The notes below the pieces were generated by a model. The model was not told the origin of the DNA, ran no database searches, and worked only from the letters and a program-made list of their open reading frames with translations. From positions 100,082,852 to 100,146,851 of the forward strand of contig CM066728.1 in the NCBI GenBank assembly GCA_033961575.1: DNA of 64,000 nucleotides, written 5' to 3'. The position numbers were made by a program, and so were the translations under genes. Below, one piece after another: positions 1 to 11,851 of this stretch. This DNA comes from Aselliscus stoliczkanus (lineage: Eukaryota > Chordata > Mammalia > Chiroptera > Hipposideridae). The stretch's first letter is position 1. Every line of letters starts with the position of its first letter.

Positions 1-993
1 CTGTGAAGAAGGTACTAATAGATAATAACTCTTGCTGTGTGTTTCATCCTCAATCCATACGTTATTTTGCTTGGAAGAGAAGTGACAAATATATGATACA
101 GTATCATTAATACCACCTGTCACTTATGGTACATCTGATCTCCTCAGCCAATATCCCTCGTTAGAGACAGTCAGATGAGAAGACTTAAAACCAATAGAGT
201 ATAGTGTTAAAACAAAAAGAGTATTTCAAATGTTTCAAAATAAACAACTACAGTTTCAAATGCTGCTGAAAAATCAAATAACATAAAAAGATACAAAAGT
301 CCATTGGCTTTATTGAGATGGATAAACAGATACCTCCCCTGGGAGCTGTATTCATATATTAAGGGCAGTAACCACCTTGGGAACAAATCATAAGTGAGTT
401 GGAGATGAAGGCATTTTGCTAAATTTCATTGTAAACAAGTATTTTTAAAAGTTTTTTCTGTGAAGGTGAAGGGATAGATAATATTATTGCTAGGTGAAAT
501 GTAGATATGATGACAATTTTTTATCATTTTTGTTTCATTCCTTGTTGCATTTATGCTGGGAAGTATATAATCCTGTTCAGATTTTGTTAGGTTTTATTAC
601 ATAGCAAATCATCTTTTGAAGATATGAGGAGAGATCATTGATTTTGGAAGGTTCTTTCTACAAGTGGAGGATAGGAAAAGTTACATTTTCTTTATTGAAA
701 CTGGAGGAAACTAGGAAAGAATGAGTAAAAATTCAGATAGGTATGTGTGTTTGGAAACAGTAAAAAACAAACCTTCCCAGTAGATTTCCAGGTTTTTTTT
801 TCTATGTTAATTAGGAGGTAAGAGAGTTCTCTTAAAGAGAGATGATGATTACAAGAAGGATATGGATATTGGGGAGATTCAAAAAGGTCTAAAATTGTTA
901 TTACAGTGAATATGATCTTCAGACTTTATTTGGAACAGAGCTGAACTGAGTACATTTATAATAACAGTAATCTTTCCTGTTGTATTATTGTTT

Positions 994-1121
994 TAGATTG
1001 TATCATGGCAGCTTTACCATAAGAAAAGGGACTAAGTGAATTAAATCCAGTTAGAGCTAGATTGTTTTATGGCAGCTTTACCATAAGAAAAGGGAGTAAG
1101 TGAATAAAATGGATTTAGAGC
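994..1121. repeat. 64 bp tandem duplication, two copies
   Basis: Two adjacent 64 bp units (994-1057 and 1058-1121) both begin TAGATTGT and end TTAGAGC, and share the core ATGGCAGCTTTACCATAAG. A handful of substitutions separate them, so the duplication is fairly recent but not new. It lies in otherwise unremarkable AT-rich sequence and has no coding sense. Confidence 0.85.
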
Positions 1122-1186
1122 TTGGATTGACTGAATACACCACAAAATGGTGAAAAACAACAAAATATTAGGCAAGGAAATTTCTG

Positions 1187-1228
1187 TTTCTTCTTCTTCT
1201 TCTTCTTCTTCTTATTATTATTATTATC
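1187..1228. repeat. (TTC)n passing into (TTA)n microsatellite
   Basis: About eight TTC units run directly into five TTA units, a compound trinucleotide microsatellite. Confidence 0.95.
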
Positions 1229-2226
1229 ATTACGATTATTGCAACAAAGAACTGCAACAGTGTTTAAACAACCAGGCTGAAAAGATACTAGGTTGTGGGC
1301 AGAAAATGAAGTGACTTATTTAGTAATTTTGTAAGTAAAATGATATCTGTTCTAGGGTGTATTTGATAAACAGGAGGAGAAGAATATTTAAACTGAGGTT
1401 GTCAAAGAAATCTGGGTTCAAGTTGTTGGCTAGGTCACTCATGGCAACATCAAAAATTTTAGTAGGGAGTAAAATTGAAAGTAAGAAGCAAAGTCTTTAG
1501 AAAATGAAGGAGACATGAAACAAATATGGTAGGAGAGATGTCAGTCAAGTGATATGATTTTCAAAAAAAGCAAGGTTATTTTTTTTATCATTTATTGGTT
1601 TATTGTTTGCTCACTAATTGCTTCATGGCTATTGCTTTATTCTCTGTGCATTTACTGTTTTACATAAATTAAAAGAATGGTAGAGTGGTAATTGTCTTAA
1701 GGCAATACTAAGCAATGAGGACCAAGACCTACCTCTTGATTCTGTGGTACAACAGTTGATTCTGTGGTACAAGAATTAAAAATTTACCAATAGAGAAGGT
1801 GAAAAAGAAACTGTGTCTTCAGAAGTGAGTCAGAGTTTAGTGGAAGCAAGAGAATGGAGGGAAGACTCTGACAATGTGACTATCAATATTCCTTACTTTC
1901 AATGTAACACAGAGAAATGGCTTCCCAAACAGGGACTAGATTTTCTAGGCATCACTACAATAAATGACTGCAGTGAGACAAAGGTCCAGCATACGGGATG
2001 CCAGTGGAAGTGATATGTCTTCTTCCAGGCCCAACCCATGTCATCTCCTATGCATACTTCCCCATGCTGTTTTCACCTTGTCTGGCTGTCTGGTTGGAGT
2101 GAAGATGCCATCTACCAAGACCTTAGAAGTCAGATATTTAACATGACAGAGCTTTTGTCATCCTGGGTTCTTGAGATGCACGGAAGAGGGCTACCTCACT
2201 TACCTACTCATTTACCCAATATTGTT

Positions 2227-2332
2227 CTTTTTTTTTTTTGAGGGCTGTGTCACTGGCCCTCGCATGTGGGACCAAACCAGGGCCACTGGCTTCTCAATCC
2301 AACATTTAACCACCGCGCCACTCAACCGGCCC
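2227..2332 (-). mobile_element. tRNA-derived SINE, class A
   Basis: This is a minus-strand copy of the commonest SINE in the window, about 105 bp. In sense orientation the class starts GGGCCGGCCGAGTGGCG, carries an A-box-like and a B-box-like (GGTTCGGGTCC) Pol III promoter, and ends GACACTGCCCTC plus an A-rich tail. This copy is somewhat diverged. It is bounded by a perfect 14 bp target duplication, TACCCAATATTGTT, at 2213-2226 and 2333-2346, as expected for L1-driven insertion. Confidence 0.92.
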
Positions 2333-2346
2333 TACCCAATATTGTT

Positions 2347-4500
2347 ATATGGGCAACAATTAAACATTAATTATACTAGAGCAATTATAAGATTTAGAGT
2401 TAATTTTGTTAACACAGCTAACTTTATTATAAGTGATACAGGGAACTTTGTTGTGTGTTTTCTTGTTTGTTTATTTCATTGGTTGGCTAGTTGGTCAATT
2501 TCAATGAAGAGATGAGTTTCGATGACAAAGTGGAATTGTTTAGGTTTTAGGGAGGAGAGGAGGACCAGGTCAGAAATAAGTGGGTATATATATATCATTA
2601 AAATAATTAGATTCGGTAAAGGTTACTTTGCCTGTGTGCTGGTCTTTCTGTGTTGACTGATCAAAATGGGGATAGAGCAATAGTTAAATTCAGAAACTCA
2701 TTTTTTTAAGTGTAATGAATAGTGGACATGGCATTTATATGTTTAGGTTGTGTAATCTGAGTACACAACCTGGAAAGTGCAAGGACCCTATCCCATCTCA
2801 TTTATACAAAGATGATGCTCGTCCCAGCAACTGTAAATAATTATATATTTTACATTGAATTTTTTACAATTTGTAAATCAAGATGTTTTTATGACTTTTT
2901 GTGTAATCATGATTTTATTTTTTAATAAAAATGAGTCAACCATTTGCTTAAACAAGGTGAAGTAGATTGAAAAAAGCCAAAACAAATTTTGAAAAAATTT
3001 AAAGCATGCACATGCATGCACTAGCATGTGTGTGCACACGCACACATACACCCCACACTCAAATCCACTTTTACTTATTTGGTTGCTTTAACCTGAACTA
3101 TTTTAACTCCTAAAGTTGGGTGTTGGTCTAAGGACCATAAAATCTCTGCTAGTTTTGTATAGGTTGTTAAGCAATTAACATTTGCAAGAAAGAGCTTTTA
3201 CACCCTATTTGTCTGTTTTCAGCTTTTTGTGTCAACAGCAAAAAGAAATGTAGATTCTCCATTTTAATATCTGGTTACATATGCTTGTTGGAAAATTCTT
3301 CTGGACCTTATTCCAAGTGAAGAAGGAAAGACCTAAGAGTAAATGACAGAAATAGTTTTATTCTGGGGTTAAAGGCAGGGAAAAAAAAGTTTTATAAAAG
3401 AAGGGAAAATGAGAACAAAAACAAACGAAGAAAAATTTTTCAAAACATGCTTTTAAAATTTATATGCTGTTAAAATTTATTAAAATATAAAATGTATATT
3501 ATAAATTATATATGTATATTATATCTGGATTATTTATAATTTTAGGCTATTTTAATATAGATTAGAAAGGAAAAATGATTTACAGTGATTAAATGGTTTT
3601 GGAATTTTTAATTCTCTCTTATTCTGTATTTCCTCCTTTTCTTTATGAAACAATTTATCTTGTCCTTAACAGTGCAATCTAATGCTACTTCCGACTGAGC
3701 TGGAGGGTGTAAAAATGCAATTAATTTATTTCTGCTTAATAACTGTTGCAATGCCGTGGTGTAAACATTGCTTATATTTGTTTGTATGCTTATGTTAAAA
3801 ATTCCAAGCAGAAAACAGGCAATCTTTCTAATACCAAATCCCTAAGTCCTCTTCCTTTCAGTCAACCTTATTAAATATATAACATATGCAAATTAAACCC
3901 AAACAATAAGAATTTGTAAATATAATATAATCATTTATGTCTCTTAAAATTGAAAATGATTAAAAAAAAATCTCCCTTTGGCTATGTTTCCAAACTCATA
4001 CTTTAAATTATTTTACAGACTTCATAATCATTGCCTCTTAGAAAAAAGGCTTCTAAAATTATGTGGATACTTTTAGAAATAAATAAGTAAGTAAGTAAAT
4101 AAGTCAGTGGCTTTTACTTTTCAGGTTTTCTTCAAATGGGTAAAAAACGATGGTAGTGAATACTTAAGTAGCAGTAAATAATGTCTAAAATCTAGAAATG
4201 AGAGTCTATATCAAAAGTGTGAAAACTATTTTTCCTGACCATACTGTTTTCAAATCAAGCATTATCATTTGTTTGAAATAAATTATTAAACAAGTAACTG
4301 CTATCATAATATGGTATTGTTAATTGATACATATTTAATTAACTGTAGTTTAAGTAGCTTATTTTTACTTCTACCATTTACTAAAACTTTATATGTACAG
4401 CAATATATACAGCATTTAAATTTGAGCCCTATTGAGTAAATCGTGGTAAGTAAAACAATTTTATTTGACTGTAATAAAAATATTTACGTTTTTATAGGCA
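2347..4500. other. No gene; AT-rich unique sequence
   Basis: I see no exon, RNA gene or recognisable repeat in this stretch, apart from a short alternating purine/pyrimidine run at about 3004-3052 (GCATGCACATGC type, then CA-rich) that could adopt Z-DNA, and AT-rich low-complexity sequence around 3460-3560. Confidence 0.5.
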
Positions 4501-4682
4501 TTCATTCATTCATTTATCAATTCATTTGTTCATTTATTCAAAAAAATTTTATGAAGTACTTATGATATTCCAAACACTATTGAAAGTGCTGGAGATAGAG
4601 ATAGAATATGTTTGGTGATGAATTTGTCCTCATAGACTTAAAACTTCTGGGGACATGCATAAAATCAAGTAATAAATAGCTA
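4500..4682 (+). repeat. Old mammalian interspersed repeat, left part
   Basis: The sequence reads like the start of a common old repeat: an ATTCATTCATT-rich lead, then text close to 'CCAAACACTATTGAAAGTGCTGGAG' and 'AAATCAAGTAATAAATAG'. It stops exactly at the TA where the Tigger-like element begins and appears to resume at 6036. The family name is not assigned. Confidence 0.5.
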
Positions 4683-6035
4683 CAGTCATAGCCACATAAT
4701 GATTTCTGTCAGTGAACAGCACGTATTCAAAGGAGATCATATAAGATTATAATGGAGCTGGATTTTCTCTAAGAAATGGAAGGTTATACGGTTCGGGAAG
4801 AATTTTTTTCCTCTGAGGAGGGCAATATCTATAGGGCTTGGCAATAGATTCCTTGTCATTCACAGCACCCGGATTCTGAGTGCTCAATTTCCCTATCAGT
4901 CAGCCACGTGCCTGTTTCAGCACAGAGGAGCCTTTCAGCTAGAGGGCGCTGCAGCCCCCCAGGTCAAGCACAATGGCCTTCAGAGGACATTGCTAAGAAT
5001 TCTTTGTTGAGGACCTGAGAGCTTGCACAAGGACACAGATGCATAGGAGCGACCTAAACAAGTATTAAATATCACGGCCACTTTAGAAAAGCTTTCTGTG
5101 GCCATGTGAAACCAGCCTGTTCCTGTACTTTGGAAATGTTTTCAAGCTGTAATGATGTCAAGCATAGATAAGTTTTATGTCTTCCATCCATTCAATGCCA
5201 GAAAGAGCCCTTTATGTCAGATAGGGTCAATAGAACCAAAAATAAATTTCCCAAGTCAAAATAGCAAGTCCTCAGTTTTACACCCACTCCATGTTAGGTG
5301 CCTTTTTTTTTTTTTAATGACTGCCACACATTTCCTCAATCTGACCACTGCTCCGTATGCAATAGCCAAAAACCGCATTGCCAGAACAATCGCCTGTGTT
5401 CCTTTATCTTTCCATCTTGATTTCTTAATTCTGCTGATCGTCGGGCCACCTTCTCTCTTTCCTGACAGTCACTATTGCGGTGACCTACACCTTTTCCTGC
5501 CACTATCTCCTCAATATTTTCAGTGAGTTCAGCCCACGTCCCTGTTTGTGAGCAGCACTGGAGTTTCAGTGTTCTGCTTCTGACCTGTCTGAAGGTAGCA
5601 GGGGAGGGCTTGGGAAATGTTTATCAAGTCTATGGTTGTGCACAGTCATACCCTTGGCCTTCACTCACCACTCACCCACCGACTCACCCCGGGCAACTTT
5701 CGGTCTTGCAAGCTCCTTTCATGGCAAGTGCCGTATACTGGTGTACCATATTTTAATTTTTATACTCTATTTCTACTGCACCTTTTCTATGTTTAAATAT
5801 ATTAGAGACACAAATATTTACCATGGTGTTATAACTGTCTACAGTATTCAATACAGTAACCTGTTGTACAGCTTTCTAGCCCAGGATCAACAGGCTGTGA
5901 CACATGGCCTCAGTGTGTATTAGGCTGCTCCACCTAGGCTTGTGTAAGTGCCTGCTATGATGTTCACACAATGATGAGATTACCAGACAGCACATTTCTC
6001 AGAACACATCCTCATGGTTAATGTACACATGACTG
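4683..6035. mobile_element. Tigger/pogo-like DNA transposon
   Basis: The element begins CAGTCATA at 4683 and ends ACACATGACTG at 6035. The ends are inverted repeats (CAGTCAT), each flanked by the TA duplication (4681-4682 and 6036-6037) typical of the Tc1/mariner/pogo superfamily. The segment from about 5640 to the right end closely resembles the non-coding end of a Tigger-type human repeat as I remember it. The middle (4760-5640) has no transposase ORF and may be decayed or replaced sequence. The ORFs inside it do not resemble transposase. The element is about 1.35 kb and inactive. Confidence 0.7.
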
Positions 6036-7740
6036 TAATATGATGTAACACAACATAACACATTCCAGATAGATAAATAGGTCAAGTTGAAAGGATGGGG
6101 CTACTTTTTTAAGGAACTCAGGAAAAGCTCTTCACTTGGCAAAATGAAAGTAAAATCGTACATGACAAAATAAAGCCAAGGATATGAAGATCTGAGGGAG
6201 GACTGTTCCAAAAAGAAAGATCAGTTGATGAAATGTCCTAAGATAGGAATACGTTTGGCCTGAATGAGGAAACACTAAAAGGTGTGTTTGGAGCATAATG
6301 AATGAGGGAGAATGTGGTCATATGGACATAAAGGAGAACCTAGAAGATGATGGACAGGAATCTTTATGTCCTTGTAGACTATCGCAAGGATTTGAAATGT
6401 TGTAGGTGAAAGAAAGCCCAAGTTTTATGTATAAGAATAACGTAATTGTAGTTACATCTAAAGTTTAAAAATTCCCATCAGATGATACATGGAGAATGGG
6501 TCAATGGGGAGTGTTGGAACAGTTCAAATATAGAGATCAGTTAAAAGGTTATTGAATGGTCCAAATAAAAGATGGTGATCATTTGCACTAGGGTGATATA
6601 TGAGGAGGAGGTTGTGATATTAATTATGTGACAAGTTGGCTAGACTGTAATGTCCAGCTCTTTACTCAAGCACCAATCTAGAATTTATTGTAAAGGATTT
6701 TTTAGATGTGATTAACATTTAAATCAGTAGACTTAGAGTGAAGTAGATTATTCTCCATGATGTGGTGTACCTCATCCAATAAGTTCAATGCCTTAAAGGA
6801 AAAGACTGAAGGAAGAGAAAGGAATTCTACTTTCAGAGACTTCAGACTCAAGATTACAACATCAACGCATGCTAGAATTTCCAGGCTAATGCTCTATCCT
6901 GTAGATGATAAACTTGGAACCCCCTTAACTGCATGAGCCAATTACCTAAAATCATGTCTCTCTCTCTCCCCCTCTCTCTCTCTCTCTCTTTCATTTCTAA
7001 TATATTTGTAAAATATAAATAAAATTTCCTATCAATTATGTTTGTAATCTGGAGAACCCAGATTAATACATAGGTTATTAGACTGATATGCATACAGTTG
7101 ATGGAATACATATGTGCTATGAGGAAAGAGTGAACTCAAACATTCATGTTATGTATGATTGCTGAACAACACAGTGAATACTGATGCTATTAACTGTTAT
7201 TCAGAAAACACAGAACTGCTTTACATAGAGAAGGGGAGATCCAGATTTCTGTTTTGCACATGTTAGGAGACCTGTTAGAGTTGTTGAGTAAGCATTCAGA
7301 TAAAAACATCAGAATGCACACAACGGAGTCAGAATTGGAGGTACAGGTTCAGAGCCATCACTTTGTAGAAGTTGTTTAAAGCTATGGACCTAGGTGAAGT
7401 CCCCCAGAAGGAGAGTTAGTAGAGGATTTAGAACTGAGCCCAGGGCAGAAAGCTGGAGAACGCAAAGGACACTGGGTAAAAGTAGCAGAATATAAGAGAC
7501 AATAGAAGTAAACAATGGCCACAGTGAGGATAGATGAAGGGCCATTCATTGGATGTGGCAAGAGGGAGGTCCTGGTGTCCTTGAGAGCAGAGAGTTTACA
7601 GGAAGAGAGCAGGACAAAATCCCATTTGGAAATAGGTTAATATAAAAGGTATGGCTTGAAACAGAGATGACTACAAGAGTCACCATTTGATAATGTTGAT
7701 ATCAGTGGTTAAAAGTGAATTAAGAGTCTGATGAAATTGT
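6036..7740 (+). repeat. Old mammalian interspersed repeat, right part
   Basis: Continues the repeat broken at 4682. Recognisable phrases in family order include 'GGAACTCAGGAAAAGCTCTTC' near 6112, 'GGAGCATAATGAATGAGGGAG' near 6291, 'CCTTGTAGACTATCGCAAGG' near 6371 and 'GAACTGAGCCCAGGGCAGAAA' near 7431. It is strongly diverged and non-coding. A (TC)n run at 6957-6990 sits inside it. Family not named. Confidence 0.45.
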
Positions 7741-8751
7741 GTTGTGTCTGTTACACTAGATTTTATCTTGAAAATTTTATATGATTTCTAAAATAAATAT
7801 ATCTAGCTGCAACTTATTTTCCTATAATTTGCCTCTTTTCCATAAATATAGTAAAGAAGAATTATAGGGTCTTTTATTTTACTGTGTGATTTATTAATGT
7901 AATTTTGTTTTGTTTTAGAAAAAAAATAAATCTTAGGCTGCAGAATTTGCTTTTCTTATGGTCTCTACAGATAAGAACTGGGTTAATGTTATGCTCTTTT
8001 AAGTATGTCAAGTTATACAGAGTGCCAATGGGCAATAGTAACCATTCCATAATAATGTAGAAAATCAACACGTAAGGCTCATTAGTTGTATCTATGACTA
8101 TGGATGACAAGAAGGAACAAAATAGACCTAAAGCAATATTTTGGAGTGAGGGCTGGAAGTGCGATTTGCAACTCCTGTATTCCCATTACAGTGAAGCCAG
8201 TCAACTGTTCAAAGGGATTAAAGTAGCTCTACTTTGAATACATTTTAATACTGAAAATACCACAGAATAAAATGTAAACAAGTTCTTAAGGAATGTTGAC
8301 TACTGAAATGAAATGAAATCAAATCCAATCCAATAGGTAAGAGAGCCACTTTCTCCCCCAGAAAGCCCAGTATGAAGAGCATGGTGTCAGTTATGTTTGC
8401 AACACAGGGAAAAATGTGGGTAATTGTGTGACTTGATGGCAGTATTATCTAGCACTATGGTAGTCAACAATTTGCAGCATATAAGTGTATCGAATCAACA
8501 TTTGTGTACCTTAAGCTTACAGTAGTCTATGTCAATTATATTTCAAAAAAACTATGAGGGATAAGTTAGTTATAATTAGTACTAGTAGTCAAATGGGTTA
8601 AGAGCAGTTTTGTTTTTGTTCTTTATTAGTTTATTTAAGTGTGCTAAAGAGCAGTTCTGAAAGAATCTCAAAACTATCTGTAGTGCAGAGAAAAACAAAA
8701 TATTAATAAAAAAACAAAACAAAAAATCTCTAGCACTTATACATATATGAC

Positions 8752-8803
<52 letters not shown>

Positions 8804-9176
8804 AAATTTCTACAAAGAATAATGTTAGCAACAGTATTTACTATTAACAAAGGAGAATATTTGTCAGGTGAATATACTAAAAATATTTAAAACAGTAGCA
8901 TCAATAATTCTACAATTTATGTGTAGTTCTGAAGCATTCATATTTTCACACATTAAAAAACACCATTTATTAAAAAAACAGATATGCTAATTAAATTGTA
9001 TTAGAGTACCTCATGAATTTATCACCATGTTAGATATATCAAAATCAACTAAAAATAAGAACTAAATTCAATTATTAAATGAAGATGTATAAATTTCAGT
9101 ATATATATATTTTTTAATTCTTGAAGAAAAGCAAGATTTTTCCTGTTTTGTTTTTCCATATGCCATTTGGCAGATA
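7741..9176. other. No gene; AT-rich with (TA)n at 8754-8798
   Basis: No exon or repeat family is recognised. A perfect (TA)n microsatellite of about 45 bp lies at 8754-8798. The 78-codon minus-strand ORF at 7874-8110 shows no conserved feature and is expected by chance in AT-rich DNA. Confidence 0.6.
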
Positions 9177-9591
9177 GGGTGGCTGTAATAAAGTACCAAT
9201 AAACTGAGTGGCTTAAACAATAAAAATATATCGTCTCACAGTTCAGGAGTCTGCAAGTTCATGTTGGCAGGTTTGGTTCCTCAGGTGTGTGTGGGAGGAT
9301 TTATTCCGTGCCTCTCCCATAGCTTCTTTGCTAGCAATCTTTAGTGTTCCTTGACTTGTAGACCATCACCCTGATCTCTGTCTTCAGGTTCACATGACAT
9401 TATTCATTTGTACACGTCAGTGTCCAAATTTCCACATTTTATAAGAATATCAGTCACCTTAATGACCTATGTTAACTGAATTGCCTGTATGAAGAACCTA
9501 TACCCATCTAAGGTCATATGCTGAGATACTGAGGTTATGACTTCAATATATGAATTTTGGGGTGAAGAGGGGGAAAATTCAACCCATAACA
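9177..9591 (-). repeat. MaLR LTR (3' LTR of the provirus)
   Basis: Shows the typical reverse-oriented order: GTAATAAAGTACCAATAAAC, then GAGTGGCTTAAACAA, a 'TTCCTTGACTTGTAGACC' block, and a terminal 'CAACCCATAAC'. It is non-coding. Confidence 0.75.
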
Positions 9592-10309
9592 ATCTGCCTT
9601 GTGGCCCCCAAAATTAATGTCCTTCTCACATGCAAAATATATTCATCCCCATCTCAACACCCTCAAGTGTCTTAACTTCTTCTAGTGTTAACTTGAAGTT
9701 TAAAATCTCTTCTAAATATTGTCCAAATCAGGTATAAGTGAGATTTGAGGTATGATTCATCCTGGAGTATAATTGCTATCCTTCTGTGAACCTGTGAAAC
9801 CAGATAACAAGTTATCTGCTTCCAAAATACAGTCATGGCACAAGCATTGGATAGACATTCTCATTCCAAAAGAGAAATCAGAAGAGAAAAAAAGGATCAC
9901 CGGTCTCACGCAAGTCCAAAACCTGGCAGGGCAAATTCCATTAGATTTTGATGGTTGAGAATGACCCTCATTGCCTAGATGGTACTCAGCTTCCTGGTCT
10001 CACTGGGGAGGCAGTGCAACCCTGAAGGACCTGGGCTGTGCCCCCATCCCACCTCCACCCTCCTTCTTGGGTATGGGCCCTGTGTTCTGTTCCCTGGATG
10101 GCAGCCTATCCTCTGAAACCCCAGGGAGGTGACCCTGCTCTCCATGGCTGTAAACTTATAGTAATTTTTTTTCCTGTAACGGTCCTGTCCTTATTCTTCC
10201 TTCGTTTTATCCATCTGTCTCCGTTAGTTCAGACTGGCAGTGTTTCTGCTCTTATAAAATCTCATAAATCTTCTTAGCCTTCCATGCAATTCACAGAGGT
10301 CCAAGACAT

Positions 10310-10882
10310 CCTACATGAAAATTCTCTGTCTGACTTATTTCGCGTTGCACAATAATCTCAAGATCCATCCATGTTGTCTCAAACGGCACTATTTCATCGT
10401 TTCTTATGGCACAATAATATTCTATTGTGTGTGTATGTATGTATATACATATCACAACTTCTTTATTGAATCATCTATTGAAGGATACTTTGATTATTTC
10501 CATGTCTTGGCCACTGTAAATAAAGCTGCTGTGAACATCGGAGCACATATATCTTTATGGGTGAGACATAAAAAGTTGAGAACCATTTGATTTCACTAAT
10601 ATGTGGTTTATAAAACTGAAAACAACAAGGTAACAAGACAAACACAAGAAGAAACAAAAACTCATAGACACAGACAACAGTTTAGTGGTTACTAGAGGGC
10701 AAGGGGGAGGCAGTGGTAGATGAGGGTAAATGGGATCAAATATATGCTGATGAAGGAGAACTGACATTGGGTAGTGAACATACACCATGATATATAGGTG
10801 GTGTGTTACAGAATTGTATACTTGAAACCTATGTAACCTTACTAACAATTGTTATCCCAATAAACTTTAATTAAAAAAAAAA
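10310..10882 (+). mobile_element. L1 3' end with 5' inversion (twin priming)
   Basis: About 10310-10548 is L1 3' sequence in reverse orientation (for example TGACTTATTTCGCGTTGCAC and GTAAATAAAGCTGCTGTGAAC). From about 10549 the following part of the same L1 continues in forward orientation ('GATTTCACTAATATGTGG' through 'CCTATGTAACC') to an A-rich tail ending near 10882. In element order the two pieces are nearly contiguous, which is the structure left by twin-primed reverse transcription. No clean target duplication was found by eye. It lies inside the MaLR internal region. Confidence 0.75.
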
Positions 10883-11013
10883 TACTGAACAGATCTTTCT
10901 TGAATAGCTATATCTGTATCCTGGCCTTGTGCTAAGATGGTTGATTCAATCATGCATCGTGCATCTAATCTCTTTAACCAGTGGTTGTCCAGCTACACAC
11001 TTGACTCTGTTTC

Positions 11014-11286
11014 AAGAGCACACTATCTGGGACCGTCTGAGTGGCGCGGTGGTTAAGCGCTGGTTTGGGAAGCCAGCGGCCCCGATTCGGGTCCCACTTA
11101 TGAGGGCCAACGACACTGTCCTCAAAAAAAAGAATAGCAGTTTGCAATTTCTGGGCCGGCCGAGTGGCGCGGTGGCTAAGCACTGGCCTAGGAAGCCAGC
11201 GGCCCCTGTTCGGGTCCCACATATGAGGGCCAGTGACACTGCCCTAAAAAACTAACAAACAAAAAAACAAAAGAGCACACTATCTG
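11014..11286 (+). mobile_element. Head-to-tail SINE class A dimer with one target duplication
   Basis: Two class A SINEs, 11030-11132 and 11153-11270, lie in the same orientation, separated by a 20 bp spacer (AATAGCAGTTTGCAATTTCT). The pair is bounded by one perfect 16 bp duplication, AAGAGCACACTATCTG, at 11014-11029 and 11271-11286. The spacer is not repeated after the second SINE, so there is no sign of a separate second insertion. The simplest reading is one retrotransposition event of a dimeric RNA. The first monomer is more diverged at its 5' end (GGGACCGTCTGAG). Confidence 0.88.
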
Positions 11287-11851
11287 AATGAACTGAAATA
11301 TTCCAGATCATCAAATGCCATTTTCTTTTGGCTAAAGAGTTCCTTCTTCAATTTACTTCTTTCTCTTGTATTTTGCTATAAGCAGCTGTGAGAAGCCATC
11401 CTATGTCTTCAACACTTACTCATAAATCTCCTCAGCTAAATATCCAGGTTCATCCCTTGCCAGTTCTACTTTCCATTTGACAGGATATGATTCAAATAAG
11501 TCCTCTGTAACTTTTTAATAAAGTTCATCTGTCCTTCAGTTACTCATTTCCATCTTATATCTACCAGAATCTTTAACATACCTATTTCTAGCAATGTCCT
11601 GTTCATAATGATGTATGTATTTTCTAAGACAATTAGAGCAGTCTCAATAGATCTCTTTTCTTTTTGAGCTCTCAACAGAGTTACTGTTAAGATTCATACT
11701 TTTATCAGTTGCCTCTTCCAGGCAGTCTAGAACTTTTCAGATCACACACCTCAAAATTATTTTATCCTCTACTTATTGTATCCAATTTCAAAACTACTTC
11801 CACATTTTTAAGTGTTTGTTGCAGCATCATTTTACTCTTGGTACCAAAATC

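Larger units (their letters stand above)
1..1560. other. No gene; diffuse old-repeat sequence
   Basis: No exon or gene-like ORF is visible. Phrases such as the stretch around 255-310 (TTTCAAATGCTGCTGAAAAATC and following) resemble a long, old mammalian interspersed repeat that also seems to occur at 4500-4682 and 6036-7740. I cannot name the family. The tandem duplication and microsatellite are listed separately. Confidence 0.3.

Noticed and set aside
9773..9958. 61-codon ORF in the MaLR internal region as a surviving viral gene
   Set aside because: It is short, has no retroviral protein motif visible, and lies in non-coding MaLR internal sequence.
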